DNA of 64,000 bases from Datnioides undecimradiatus (lineage: Eukaryota > Chordata > Actinopteri > Lobotiformes > Datnioididae), in assembly GCA_008933995.1 (NCBI GenBank), contig WARS01000013.1, forward strand, positions 798,721 to 862,720, written 5' to 3'. Below are positions 39,400-51,889 of this stretch, one piece after another (position 1 is the first letter of the stretch; the number at the start of each line of letters is the position of its first letter). The notes beneath the pieces are model-generated. The model did not search any database. It was not told the DNA's origin and worked only from the letters and a program-made list of their open reading frames with translations. The position numbers were made by a program, and so were the translations under genes.

Positions 39400-42300
39400 A
39401 GTTGCTGAACTGTCACAAAAATGATCACTGTCACACTTAACCTCTTACCCTGAACAGTCAGTTATGGCTGTAGTATGTTACCATTGTTGTTATTGCTCAG
39501 TATCTTTTTCTGCGTGTTTTACAACTTGTTTGGGTCACTCAAATTAATAAGCCGTGGACTCAAAAGATGGACTTTTGTACCTACAGATAATTAGAGGCAA
39601 TAACTTCTTGAAATAATCAAGCTGTAACTGCAGTGCTGTGTTTTCTGACCATCTCTCTCTAGAGTTTTTTCCAATTTCTGGTTACTCCTGGTTAGAAAAA
39701 GGGAATATACGGTAGATACCCAGGGCCAAACACAATGCTAATTATCATATTATCTCATATTGACCCCAAATGGTGCCTTTACATGTCGGTCACAATAACC
39801 AGCAACATAAACAAACATGAAAACCCTGCAGCCTGGGCTTCAGGCCCACTGTAATGTACGTGCAGCAGCATCTGAGCCACTGACACTTTTAATCAATGCA
39901 GCCGGGTAATAAGTTACTTCACTTGGCCAGATAAAAACCACTGATTGTTTTGTACAAGGCATTAACTGGCACAACTTCTTTTAATTCCCATCACAGATAA
40001 GATAACTTCTACGCCTACTTAAGCCGCATCCACATCTGCAGCTCCATTTGGCACTTCTGTGTGTGACAAATCAGCAAATCGTCTGGGAGGAAATCAAGTT
40101 CTTTCAAGTAACCCAAGACAGTGATTAGATGGAGGAAATTACAAAAAAAACCCAAACTATGATAAACAACAGGATTTCTTAGACAATGCAGCCATTTAGC
40201 GCTTGGAATAAAAATGAATCACAGGTGAAAGAAAGAGTTTTCCTGCATTTTTGAGTTTGAGTGCGGTCGAGATTTGTAATTTTTCTGTAATTCCTAACTT
40301 TGTTACCTTAAAAAGAAGCAATTTTACTGTAATCCACTGACTCTAGTTATATGTCTACCCTGTTTTAATGGAATAGCATTACAATGGAATCAAAGTCAAC
40401 CACAAAAATGAACTAAAAGTGTTAAAAAAAAAAAACAGGTTTCCTGCTTTCTTATCACGTTCGTGATTTCATGATCCGTTGGATTTGACCTCTGTGGGTG
40501 TTCTAACCTGGGCGAGACTCCGCAGGACTTGAGGAGTCATCACGCATTAAACTCAAACTATTTTCTAATACAACGTGAGGGTGGCACACATCATTATTGG
40601 AGAGTTGTCTTAAAGGACGGCATTGATCTCGAGCATTACTACTGTTATAAATCATCAGAACAAGCCCCTTCGTGACAGATATACTTTTGAGTAGAAAATA
40701 CAATAAGCAGAGATCCGTCTCGAGCTGCTGATTTACTGTTTTTACCCACTTGTGTTTTCTGAGTTCACAAAGTGATGGGAACAGTTACGGCGGACGCTGT
40801 ACCGCAGTAAGCAGAATGACGTCCAGCCTGCAGGTGAAATAAACAAGGCTGATTTATTGGTGAGGATCAACTCGGCCGAGCGTAAATCTGACACTTCTGA
40901 TAAACGTCCACTAGTTTAGTCTGCATGAACTGCGGGAGCCATCTGTGTCAATTTATGGCTTTGTAGTAAAGCCCTCATCTAATACACAATGTCAGCTGAA
41001 GCACTCAGAGCGTGAGACTTATGATTAGCGATGAGACTCTCCATAACACAATCAATTTTTAATACCGTGACTGGACTCTTAAGTATTGTGGGTGTAGATG
41101 GCAGGTTAGGAGGAAAGTCTTGGAACATTTGGTCAGCTGTTGAGGTCAGTTGTTGAGGTAAACTTCACAGCAGCAGTGTTTTTGTACTTTTCTCATGATA
41201 CATTCACAGAATACTCAAGTTTATATTGTATACTTAGCTCTTACCGGCATGTTTGCGTTTTTTGAATTGGGTTTTATGAGGTACTTATCCCCAGTCACTG
41301 TATAAACTGCAGTAGATGGCGGCTCGCGTGACCCAAGTTTAGAGAAGCAGTATTTATACAAGGGATCAGCAGCAAAACTAGACCTATGCACTTAAAAGAA
41401 CTTGTTTAAGTGTACGCCATCATTTGAGAGCCCTCACTGGAAAGTTGTTACATGACTCTCTCCAGGTCTACCAGACTCCTTTGACGAAAGCAGGACATGG
41501 AATTTACTGGTTCTGGTTCACCAAAGTCACACTATAAAACAAACCAACCGATCAAGTCAGGCAACCAAAACTCCCTGTGTTCTGCAAGGTAGAATTTGCG
41601 TTTTTGTCAAAGGACTCTGGTGTTTCTGAAGAAACTGGCCATCTGACAGTACAGTGAATGGATTAAAATATTGTAATTGCAGTATAAAGTACTGATCACT
41701 GGTTAAAATCTGTTTTGCTTAGCTTCAATCAGTAGTGCATCTGCAGCTTCTCCAAACTCAGGGCATACTGGCCACCATCTCGTGTTGTCTGACTGTGGAT
41801 AAGTACCACACATAACCCAGCTTTAAACATCAGTACCCTTTTCAGTTCCGTGACTGTGGGAGCAGCCCACCAGTCATACTCCTTCCTGGATCCACATAAA
41901 CACACTATACACAGTAATTGAATAACAGTTTTGAATAGAAGCAAGAAATATATTCATTTACAACAAGATGATGACAGTAGTAGACAATAAAAGACAAAAC
42001 ACAGAGATTCATTAACATTCACGGAAACATTCGATTCAGTTTTGACTCATTTGCTCTTTGATGATGGGGTCTGTTCTTGTTGGACTTGTCCCGAAACAAT
42101 ATGTCTGTATTCTCTTGACATTTCTGTTTCTGTTTCTCTCATCAAACCAAAGAATGGAATGTACTTCACGGGCTTTGCAAGTGGTTTGCCATTTCATTGT
42201 GCAGTGAGAGAAGTTCACTATCTCTTCTTTGGCTGTGCTGTGATATAACATGTTTGACAGGGATGGTTTGTCCACTTTACAGCTGTAGGCAGTGTCTGTT

Positions 42301-42500
42301 TCACAAAGCCAGGCTTAGATAAGAAGAAAGTGCATGTGCCAAAATGGTGACACACTGGTTTATTCGATATAACTCACTTTTATGTGCCTGATATCCAGCG
42401 AGTTTATACATCAAACATGCAGTTTAGAGGATCATTTAATTACCAACTGATGGAATTGTATGTCTCCTAAATGTCATCTGTAGCAAGACAATATGGTTTG
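39400..42500. other. Gene-free stretch
   Basis: No exon or RNA gene recognised. A block at 41597-41800 is related to the direct repeat at 32.4-32.9 kb. A short A run lies at about 40424-40435. Confidence 0.4.
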
Positions 42501-42509
42501 TTTCTCAGT

Positions 42510-42840
42510 TTAAGGGAATAGTTCCACATTTTGGGCTGTATGCTTTGTTTGTCCTTCCCACCCCTCACGTCTGCGTGATTGATATAAAGCTACAGCCAGC
42601 AGCTGGTTAGCTTAGCATAAAGACTGGAAACAGAGGGAAACAGCTAGCCCAGCTACCGGCACCTCTAAACATCAATGATTTACATGTTTTACGATGTTTG
42701 TTCATCTGCACGGAAAGCAAAGTGTATAAACTACAACAGCGCCTTGTTTTTACGGTTTCCTGCCTTCATGCTAAGCTAAGCTAACGCCATGCTGGCTGTA
42801 GCTTGGTGTCAATCTTCTCAGCCAACTGAGAAATTTAATA
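42510..42840. repeat. MITE-like repeat related to the element at 21370
   Basis: Begins TTAAGGGAATAGTTCCACAT and then TTTGGG, like the terminal repeat of the 21370 element. The interior has GGTTAGCTTAGCATAAAGAC, TGGAAACAGAGGGAAACAGC and CATGCTAAGCTAAGCTAACG. The right terminus is not clear, so the end is approximate. Confidence 0.55.
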
Positions 42841-44849
42841 TATAATAATCACCTGAGTGATTAACACCCATACTCACACATTATCATTGCAGGTCCACAT
42901 GCGTGACACAACAAAAAGGCACAATGTGGAAACTGAAACTAAGGACAAAGTGTGCAGTGCTGCAGTTCCCATCTTATCAGTTTTATATGATCTGCTCAAT
43001 CACTGAGAGCAGATGATCATTTCACATGTTTTGCTTTCATGCATGGAAGCAAAACTGTAGCATGCACACTTTCTGAAAAACAATATTAGACATCTAGGTA
43101 AGTGTGTTGCTACTATCGAGCCTTGTCAAGAACAGAAGTTTATTATATTTCAATTTAATATTGTCTCTGCTTCAGTCACTCCCATTTTGATAAACACTGC
43201 TGTCTACTTTTTCCTACTGGGAATAAAGCAGCAAGGATGTATGACTCACTGTGCTTTTGACTTCCTGGCAAGCAACAGCATGGATCCAATGTTGTTGTTT
43301 TCACTGGCAGATTATTGCTGCTTTCTTGGAGTGGATATTGTCACACAGTTATCACCTGCCTATGTAGGTGCCAGGGTTTTAGCATCTTTCAGCTCAGTGT
43401 TTTGGTTTTAGAGACCACTCGCTGCTCTCATGAGTGTTATTTTAAGACACTTTCAGCAACGAAGCTTTGGAAATCTGTCTGCTGCAGACAAAGTCCCAGC
43501 TAGCTGAATGTAGTGGAGCATTTAGCAGCTGTGGAGCCAGACATTTCCTTCAGGAATAACATGGAACTAAAAGACAGTGAAAAGTGGTCCTAATCAGTAA
43601 TAATAATCAGGTGGCACTTTGCATTATTACTTATGCTTCTCAGTGTCTCCTTGATGTATAAGCAGGCAACTGGCAATACTTTTACCATCATAACTTGCAG
43701 TGCTGATGCACAATGTTGTGTTTGCAGCATGTTTTACTGCTAAAATATCAGTTGATACATGTTTAAGGGGGTTTTACCTGACACTCAAAAGGTCACAGGT
43801 TCACATCCAGACATAAAGAGCGTTTGATGAAGTGTCTGTAGTGAGAAACTCTGCTTGCTGACCCAGTTCATGATAAATACTCAAACATATCCTCTTCTCA
43901 CTCAGGCTGATGATTTACTTCCCTCCTGGCCTAAATGGTTGTCATTAGTCTTAACTGTCTGACTAATTGCTCTTTCCCATGACTTGGAGACTATTTTTCA
44001 CTTCTTGGCTCAGCAGAGAAGCTTTTAAACAAACAGTAAATTGTAAACACACAGTGACGATGAAACTAAGTTGAAGTTGTGAAGGCGATTATGAAACTCT
44101 TCTGATCAGCAGGACAGACACAGCTTCTAGCAGCAGCACAGGCTGTTGAAGCTGAGGTGACCAGAGGTGACTGAGTGCACCTTCAGAGTCTGGGTCACCT
44201 TCTCCCAAACGCTTCCTCAGATCACATCGGAGCATGAAAATGCTGACTTTGGAATATTTCAGCAAACTTTTTTACAATGCGTCACCTCGCGGTAATTTCT
44301 CTTTTCTCTCTGCTGCACGTCATCCTGCACCACCCACGCATTTCCGCTGGACAGCCTCCCTGCTTGTGTGGCGGCCTGTAGGCCGGATTTCAAAAAGCCA
44401 TACCTGTCTGAAGTGAAGGTTATTGATTAACAATGACATTTCAACATCACATCCAACTCCCACCTGTGACTGTATGATGCATACAGGGCAACTAATGATG
44501 ACTAATAAATGATAATGCTGGCAGTACCTGTGCAGCGTCACCAGCGGCTAGAGCCTCTCTCATCATGCATTAGTTGTGAGGTGGGGTTCACACTGGAACA
44601 TAGACGCTTTAAGCCTTTGGACTGTGGGCGGAAATTGAAGCAGGCCGACTTGGATTGATTCACCAGAAGACCCCCAGGAAGATAATGAGCTGTGGCTCCT
44701 TGTTGACCCCCTCTCTGCCACTCTCAGTGTAATACTCCGTGTTTGTGGATACCATAGTTTGAGGTAATAAGGTAAACCAAGTAGCAACACTTTGTTTTGT
44801 AAAATTAACCATATGATTAATTAATCACAGAATCAAGTAAGATGGAGCC

Positions 44850-45655
44850 TTAAAGAGGGGCTTCAGTATATTTTCCATATTTTGGTGTTCGATACAACTT
44901 TCAACTTTTTTTAAATTGGTCCAGTATTGAGCAAGCTGCAAGCCAGCAAACAGGCTACAATGCACAATCGAAAACAGCGTCAGTATCAACTCATCCATCA
45001 GTCCAAACTTTAGCTAATAGCATTAGCTCCAGCCTGTCTGCAGCAGCTCTCTGCAGTCTTGAGCAGCTTGTTTCTTTAGGAAGTTGTGCTTTGCTTCAGG
45101 ATTTCTTCTCTTCCTTGGCTGCCAGTAGTCCTCCAGGTTACCTGATGGGCAGCAGTGACAGTGAATGGGACGGGAGTGTTAACATCCATTTGTAGAACAA
45201 CTAACCACTTCAGCGTGTCCTTATCCAACAAAGGCGGCCTATGAAAGCTGAGCTGTGTGTAGCGTTGTTTTGTTTTGTTGCCACAGTTCAGAACCGTCGT
45301 TTCTGATCTTTCAGAGACACTAAGCCACGATTTCTGTCCTCCATGGAAACAAACTCTGCACAGCTCCTCTCTCCAACTCTTCCTGCAGAGCAGCGACTCT
45401 CACGGCTGTCACCAGGTTTCAGAGCCACACTTCTCTGTTTTTAACAACGATCTGGGTCTGTCAGTGGCTAAAGGGAGCACTTTGAGGGGACGAACATTGA
45501 TGGGGGCAATTGCTCTTTATTGTACATCGTAGCCTGTTTCCTCGCTATTGCCTCGCTAAATAATAGAACCATATCAAACACTGTTGCCTCCGGCAGTCAT
45601 ACAGACATGAAAACAACACAAAAAGGCAAATCTATGTTGAAAAATGCCTCTTTAA
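44850..45655. repeat. TTAA-flanked MITE, 806 bp
   Basis: Left end TTAAAGAGGGGC and right end GCCTCTTTAA form short inverted repeats bounded by TTAA on both sides. The interior has the ACATGAAAACAACACAAAAA and GGCAAATCTATGTTGAAAAA blocks near the right end, which are typical of a common fish repeat. No transposase. Confidence 0.6.
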
Positions 45656-45659
45656 GACT

Positions 45660-47160
45660 TGGTAATAATGCAGGTGTTGCCTTAAGGCTCCTCTCATTTC
45701 AGCTTTGTGTTGTGATTTCCTGGTGGGTGCGGTATTGACAAAACCAATTAGCAGTTAATTTAATTAGCACAAAGAAGTGAGTACAAAATGAAGCTGGAAT
45801 GCGAGGGCCCCCGCGGTTCTGCGAGTCCGAGAGAATCGTGTGGCCGCACAGATAACGCATATTGGCAGGATAAATTCATTCTTAATGGAAAACAGATAAA
45901 ATAATGCCATCCTTATCCTTTATTGGCTAGAAAAACAGACCACAAATTGAGATATTCCTAATTAAATCACAGACACAGAGGCTCCCAGGTGAGATTTTTT
46001 TGTCATCAGCTTCGATGGCAACACTCTTGAGATGCAGCGCCCCACCCCGGGTTCTTTTCAGTAGCTTGATCCTTCATGCTCTGCGTAAAGAATTGTGTTT
46101 AATGAGCTCATTAAAATCTTCACGGACATGTCGCCGTCCCGCCACACCCTGACACCGCTGTGTATGTGGGTGCACGCTTGGAGTCACTTATAAGCGAGGT
46201 GAATTGATTTTTTTTCCCCCACCTCCTGCTGTCCTTGTTTGCCGTGGTGAATAGATAGTCGCGCCATTGCTGGAACGTCACAGGTTTGATGCCCGCTGCA
46301 GAAGATGTGTCTATCTTCCTGTGCTGGGGAGGTGGGCGGGAGTTGTGACCTCGTTACCCTGCTGAAAGTTATCAACTTATCGACAAACACCTTCCTTGCA
46401 TTTTTTATTCAGTCCACACCCACATCCTGAAAGCTTTTACAACTGTGTTTCCACACACTCGCCGTCTTGTTGGTCTACAAACCTTTCACAAAGTATACAC
46501 ATATCACACATTTGTTACTAATAATTAATGCAGATCTGGCCGGGCTCAGGGGCTACATAAATAAACTGAATTTTATTTTTTATGCAGGAGATGCAGAAAC
46601 ACTCAACTCGTGAGCCAGTATTCAGTAAATAGCATCTGATTATTCCATGCCACAGTCTAATGAGAACTCGGCAGGCAGCTCACATGGGATAAAATACAAC
46701 ATTCATATAGATTTAATGGTTTGTTTTAGCCTAGTTAGAGGCAGTTGGGTGTGTTTTCCCCCATAAGACTGAAAGAAAGGCAATAAAGTGTGCAGTGCAT
46801 GAATGTTATATATTTTTCTGCAATAAGCAATGTTCTGTGTAAAAACTGTACAGTTTTATATAAAAACATAGGACTTTGTTCTTAATACAATTATGATCCA
46901 GGTCAGGTTCACTTACACTTACTCCTCAGCGTGTATGCAGTCATTTGCATGGGTGTGAGTAACAGGACTTTCTAACAATGGGCTGGTGTGGCTTCAATCG
47001 TCATCAATGGAGCAAGTAGTAACTGTTTAACCCGCCTGCAGCGTGATCAATTCTTCAAGACAGTGAAGCTGACTGAGCCAGAGATCCATAAAAATAATCA
47101 GACAGGTGATGAGGTCAAAGTAGGATTTATGAATTTACCTTTACAACTCTTTAAAGCCCC
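45660..47160. other. Gene-free stretch upstream of the guanylin gene
   Basis: No gene recognised. It is the most likely place for distal regulatory sequence of the guanylin pair, but nothing specific is visible. Confidence 0.35.
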
Positions 47161-47163
47161 ATC

Positions 47164-47176
47164 ATTACTCATTAAC
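47164..47176 (-). promoter_or_regulatory. HNF1-like binding site upstream of guanylin
   Basis: The - strand reads GTTAATGAGTAAT, matching the HNF1 palindrome GTTAATNATTAAC at 10 of 12 defined positions. It lies about 80 bp upstream of the TATA box. Mammalian guanylin promoters are known to depend on HNF1, which supports the reading; binding itself is inferred. Confidence 0.5.
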
Positions 47177-47245
47177 CCGTGAGAAAAACGTTGCTTCCAT
47201 TTGCAGGACCTCTGGTCACATGACCGCCGAGCTGCAGGGCAGAAT

Positions 47246-47254
47246 TATTTAAAA
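47246..47254 (+). promoter_or_regulatory. TATA box of the guanylin-like gene
   Basis: TATTTAAAA about 108 bp before the ATG. Transcription would be expected to start near 47275-47280, leaving a short 5' UTR without an intron. Confidence 0.6.
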
Positions 47255-47361
47255 GGAGGCTCGTGGACAGAGGGAAAGCAGACACTGAGCTGAGCACCTG
47301 CTGAGCGCACCAACAACAAGAGACAGAGAAGCTGCAAGAGACACTACTGTTGATCATCACC

Positions 47362-47924
47362 ATGAAGGCCGCACTCGCCACCATTGCCGTCCTCGTCCTG
47401 GCTCTCGGCTGGACCTCTGAGGCCGTGCAAGTTGAAGTGAGTACATCCTTTAACATTTCTGTCCAGGCAGTATCCTGCTCATTACAAATAGCAATAATCT
47501 GTCTGTTAGTAAAGTGTAAAGTGTTTTAAATCCAACATGTGCCTTTTCTTCCAGGAGAATGGATTGTCTTTCTCGCTGGAAGGCGTGAAGAGGCTGCAGG
47601 AGCTGACAGCGAGCAGCAGTGGACAACAAAACCCACGACTGAGGGCGAGCACCGTGTCCCTCTGCTCCGACCCCATGCTCCCACAGGAGTTCCTGCCCCT
47701 CTGCAAGCTGAGAGGAGCATCTGCATCCCTCAACAGACTAGGTGAGACTATGAGGAACGAGTATTTGTTAAGGAATTTCAGGTGGACTTGTCGGGTATAT
47801 ATGTTGAGGTACAGGTGATCCAGCAGTGTTATCTGATGTCTTTCTGTTTCCTGTCTTTATTTCAGCCGTGGTTCCCATGGACGTCTGTGAGATCTGCGCC
47901 TTCGCTGCCTGCACTGGCTGCTAA
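47362..47924 (+). CDS. guca2a: Guanylin-like preprohormone
   Basis: Three exons, 47362-47436, 47555-47741 and 47866-47924, all with GT-AG borders, give 106 aa, close to the usual length of about 105-115. Residues 1-21 are a hydrophobic signal peptide. The pro-segment has two cysteines (62 and 75) at the places where prohormones of the family form a folding disulfide. The C-terminus, from Cys95, reads CEICAFAACTGC and ends on the last Cys, as in guanylin rather than uroguanylin, which has a residue after it. The four Cys have the family spacing, predicting 1-3 and 2-4 bridges. The peptide activates receptor guanylyl cyclase C on epithelia, raising cGMP and salt and fluid secretion. The core is also close to eel renoguanylin, so guanylin versus renoguanylin orthology needs a tree. 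The uroguanylin-like gene follows on the same strand 4.7 kb on. Confidence 0.95.
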
Positions 47925-48298
47925 ACAAACCCAGCAAGCCAGACACATCTTGCCCAGCTTAAGATTTGTTTTTCTGCCCCCACAAAACTATTTCAGGCGA
48001 CTTCGCCTGCAGTGATGAGACGCTGACTTTATGTTCCCTGAACACAGAGTTTCTGACTCTGCTCTATTGGACACTTTAGACACGAAGGCCCCAAAAGAAA
48101 TCAGACAAACTGAGGTATGTTTTTATTAGCAAACTGTTACTTTTTAGATTATTTACCACTTTATTTTTCTGCTGGCCTTTCTTTATCATACATTTTATTT
48201 TTGAAATTTACATTGTTTGTTACATTTCTATCTTACCGAGCTTTGTATACGTATTTAAAAGAGGAGTTTCTTTTTTCATTTTTAGCAACATTGTTTTG

Positions 48299-48304
48299 AA
48301 TAAA
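48299..48304 (+). terminator. Polyadenylation signal of the guanylin-like gene
   Basis: AATAAA 375 bp after the stop codon, followed by a GT-rich stretch (TTCACGTGTCTTGTGCTCTT) suited to a downstream element. Confidence 0.6.
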
Positions 48305-48369
48305 AAGCATTCACTAATAGTTCACGTGTCTTGTGCTCTTTCCTACAAATTCTACCACTGTATCACTAC

Positions 48370-48396
48370 TCGTTACTATGATTTGCAGAATATTCA
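48370..48396 (-). pseudogene. Possible exon 3 remnant of the inverted guanylin-family relic
   Basis: On the - strand an acceptor-like AAAACAG is followed by codons for D-C-E-Y-S-A-N-H-S-N-E and a stop. The C-E-x-x-A-N-x-S pattern resembles the uroguanylin core with three of four Cys lost. It lies about 1.25 kb beyond the relic exon 2 donor, close to the 1.2 kb of the intact gene. The match is short and may be chance. Confidence 0.2.
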
Positions 48397-49404
48397 CAGT
48401 CCTGTTTTCAAACATGTACTTAAAGCTTACCTTATTGACTTTTAGCCGGTAGGGGGCAGAAGGCGTGAGTAAGCTAACTGGTCTGATATTTTTAGCCAAC
48501 ACTTCCATGAATCCCACATTCAGCGGTCACTGAGCAGCATTTGCATTCATTTGTATTTGTGCATGTGGTCACCTAATGAATGTAAGTTAGTGCTTGCTGA
48601 CCTTTAACTGTGCTCTCCAGCTGAAAAACCTGTCAGTGTGCAGACATGAACTGGGAAAACACATCACACCAAAGCAATGAGACAAATGTAGGGGAGGAAG
48701 CTGCACAGAGAACAATAACTATAACAATGTCTATGGGGATATATTTGTCAGTGTCTTAATATATGCTGCCACTGCAGGTGAATCATTTTTAAAAATATGA
48801 GCTTATATTTCTTTTTCTTTTTTTCTTGTATATTCTTGGTTTGTACAGTAACACTCACATCTGCATACAGTGTCTGATGGCCACTGGCTGCACCTGCAAG
48901 AGCAGTTGCAGTGACTTTGTGCTGCTGCTCCTTCTCTTTTCATTATGCTCGAGCCTCCTTCTCCTTCATTTTAGCCCCATATACATAAGCATGGTTCGTG
49001 TTGTGAATATCTATTTAATGCATCTTATCTGACTCAGCTAAACTTCCTCATTATGCAGATTTGCTGTCAGTCTGGGGCACCAACTGACCGTACGCATACC
49101 TGCTGCAACACCTGCAATATATTCACAACCTTAATACCTGAAGGCTGATAATTAATGGCACCATGAGTCTCTATATCTTAAGTGATATGATCATATATCA
49201 GCACGTGCTGTACAGTATGCATGTGCAGAGATGCCAATGAGGCAAATTGTGGTACCTTGTGTTGTTGTTACCTAAGGAACAGTAAAAATCACTGTATTCC
49301 ACTTTGTCTTGTTTTTACAAATAGATACATTCACATTGTTATTATGAACAATAGAGCATGTCTAATTTGAAGCAGTTTTAGGCCAAAAAAAAAATACTGA
49401 ATAA

Positions 49405-49775
49405 AATTTAAATTGAATAAATGCACTATATCTTATGCATGCTATACTCGTGATATACGGTGCTGTTTAGCTCTGAACAGAGGTTTTATGTTCGTATATA
49501 AATCAGAAAACACACTAGAGGGAGATCTGAGAGATATAATGCCATACTTTGTTTCCGCGCCAAAACAGGTCTGATGTCCTATATTCTGCGTTTATTATGT
49601 ATTTCCATATTTCTTATTTGTTTCTCCTATGCTCGCTCATACCTAGTTTGGAGAAAACGCTGCGTGCTGTCAGCAGGAGAGGCTTGGCACAGACAGTATC
49701 TCTCCTCCTGGCAGCGTGGAGACGGATTTCACACTACACTTAGAGACGCAGGGAGATGAATATTCAGTGTAAATG
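49405..49775 (-). pseudogene. Relic of a third guanylin-family gene: exon 2 and start of intron 2, inverted
   Basis: Read on the - strand, GTTTTCTCCAAACTAG is followed by a donor GTATGAGC at 49641, matching the end of uroguanylin exon 2 (GTTTTGTCCAAACTAG, then GTAAGACT). Beyond the donor, intron similarity continues for over 200 bp, including AATATGGAAATA, TGGCATTATATCTC, TCTCCCTCTA and GATAAGATAT. Upstream, the frame gives SVFSKL and a TVCAKPLL segment like the Cys-x-x-Pro-Leu-Leu region, but has two stop codons (TAA, TAG), an internal loss of about 30 bp and no clear acceptor. It is thus a broken paralogue, lying between the two live genes on the opposite strand. Confidence 0.75.
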
Positions 49776-51715
49776 AATCGATAAAACAAGAAAACAGACC
49801 TTCGGCGGTGGACTGATAGAAATGTCTCGGCTCAAAAGCAGCTTCCCTGAGCTGTACAGTCGGGATAGTTGGAGGCATTTTCCCCTCGGCTCTGGATTAT
49901 GAGTATTTCAGAATTTCAATCAAAATGCTGCTGCCTCCTCTCTGATGCTCTGACACTCCATTTATCACGCTGCACTCAGGTTCATTACAGGTGATAATTA
50001 CTACACTCGCCGCACGCCCTATAGGTGGAAATTGGCTGGCCTTCCCTGCCTGAGTGACATAATAACCACTGGGACTGTTTATCTACAGGGTCCCTGTAGG
50101 TAAACAATCACACATCCCATCCTCGCTGCTTTTTATTTAATCAGCGAGCGATTGATGTTCCTGGAACCCAAACCCAGACCTGATCTCAGCTTTTGCAGTT
50201 TGTGCCTCCTCTGATTGCTTCAGTGAGCCGGCACTTCAGTCAGGTTGCTGTTTTGTTATTTTGACTCACTCTGCCACTTGTTTCTCCTTAACTGCTCGAA
50301 TAAACGAATGAGCATATTAAAATACGACACACAACAAACAAAGAGAAAACCTATCGACTCATTGGTATACGAGCCACACTCATATACACTCCAAAATAAA
50401 AATATAAATCATCCTGAAGACTTGTGTTGTATGAAATGTCTTAAAGGCAGATAAGAAAGCATCCTGAGCAAACATGTGCGCAGCTCCCCTTCTGCAGTGA
50501 TGATTTAATAAAAGCCTTTCGGTCAGTGAGTGCTGTCATTCTTTTCCTATTTGAAGAATTGCAACTTCCACTGAGAACATTTCTAAATTCTTTCAGATTC
50601 ATTGCTTAACTTCACCCTCCACCTTGTCTGCTGGGTACTCGGGCAGTCTGAAGTGTCTTAAGTCGTTCCGATTCACAGCTTTCATGAGGCATCTCAACGG
50701 ACTGGTGATGTTCAAATGAGATTCCTCACACATTCCATCAAAACAATATGAACAACAAAACAAAACTCGTCCCCTGACGTGCATATTGTCTTTTACCCTG
50801 TTGCATCAGCTAACAAAACATCTTTTCTCCACACAAGCCTGTGAATTATATGTCACGTTGAAGTGTGCTGTAGCTTCCATCTACTTTAAGGGATTATTTC
50901 ACCATTTTGTGTGCCACGGTGAATCTTTCAATGAACAATGTAGAACTGGACTTACATCCTGCACATCTTTTAATTCTCTACTTCAGAACTTGGACTAATG
51001 GAAATAATGGTCTGATTTCAAATTTCCAGTATTTCACCAGCTCATGTTATATCACTCATTGTCTTACTCTAGCAGATGTAGAGTCTTTCTTTTTCTTCCT
51101 TTTCATAAGACAAGAAGACTTCAGACTTTCTTTGTTGTTCTTAAACTTACAGACAAATCCCTGCTGGACACAAGATGTCTCCTGCTTCACTGGAAAGTTC
51201 AGGTTTCCACAGGACACCTGTATAAGTAGCTAACTTGATCCAGATTGACTTCCAAACTAGTTGTGACATCCTAAATTAAGATCATGGGTCTCCTAAATTC
51301 AGACTTTCACTATGTGCAGAGAGAGCAGCTGAATGCGTACGTCATTCTCTACAGTGAAGCTCAAACATCCAAGTGCAGCAACAGGAAAACTCATTTTGGA
51401 TCAGAGAGGGACCTGAAAGCTTCACTGACATTGCGTGTTTATGTGTCCCTCTGGACCTCAATATTCAAGCCAGTTAAGAGTTATATAATTCATCTTCAGT
51501 GAAAGTCACCAGTCCTTATTGATTTTAGAAACAATACCTGTCTGTTTACTTTAAAGCTTTCCATTAACTGCTCTTTTATGTTCCTTTTGTGTTTGTGTGT
51601 GCATGTGTATCTAGTGTCAGGTCTCTATGAGTGGATGAATATTTGAAGTTGGGATACTTTGCACATTTCTATAGGCATATATTTGCATATTGACGGCCGT
51701 TGCTAGCAAATGTTT

Positions 51716-51889
51716 GCGTGCAACGCCATCTTCACTATGAGGCAGTCCCTTTTAACTTCGCCCAAAAATAAGAACAAAGTCGCAGAAAGGTTCACACAGT
51801 CGCGTGTAACGCCATCTTCACTATGAGGCAGTCCCTTTTAACTTCGCCCAAAAATAAGAACAAAGTCGCAGAAAGGTTCACACAGTCGC
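51716..51889. repeat. 86-bp tandem duplication
   Basis: Two adjacent copies with period 86 (51716-51801 and 51802-51887), starting GCGTG(C/T)AACGCCATCTT and ending CACACAGTCGC. I see one difference between copies, so the duplication is recent. It is about 0.8 kb upstream of the uroguanylin start. Confidence 0.93.

Noticed and set aside
43780-43820. Box-B-like GGTTCACATCC, and a similar GGTTTGATGCC near 46285
   Set aside because: No matching box A or stem structure upstream; not enough for a SINE call.
48826-48920. + strand reading with a Cys-rich CIQCLMATGCTC stretch recalling a guanylin core
   Set aside because: The Cys spacing differs (C-x-x-C-x5-C-x-C), there is no acceptor in the right phase, and the strand is opposite to the nearby relic. 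Likely chance.
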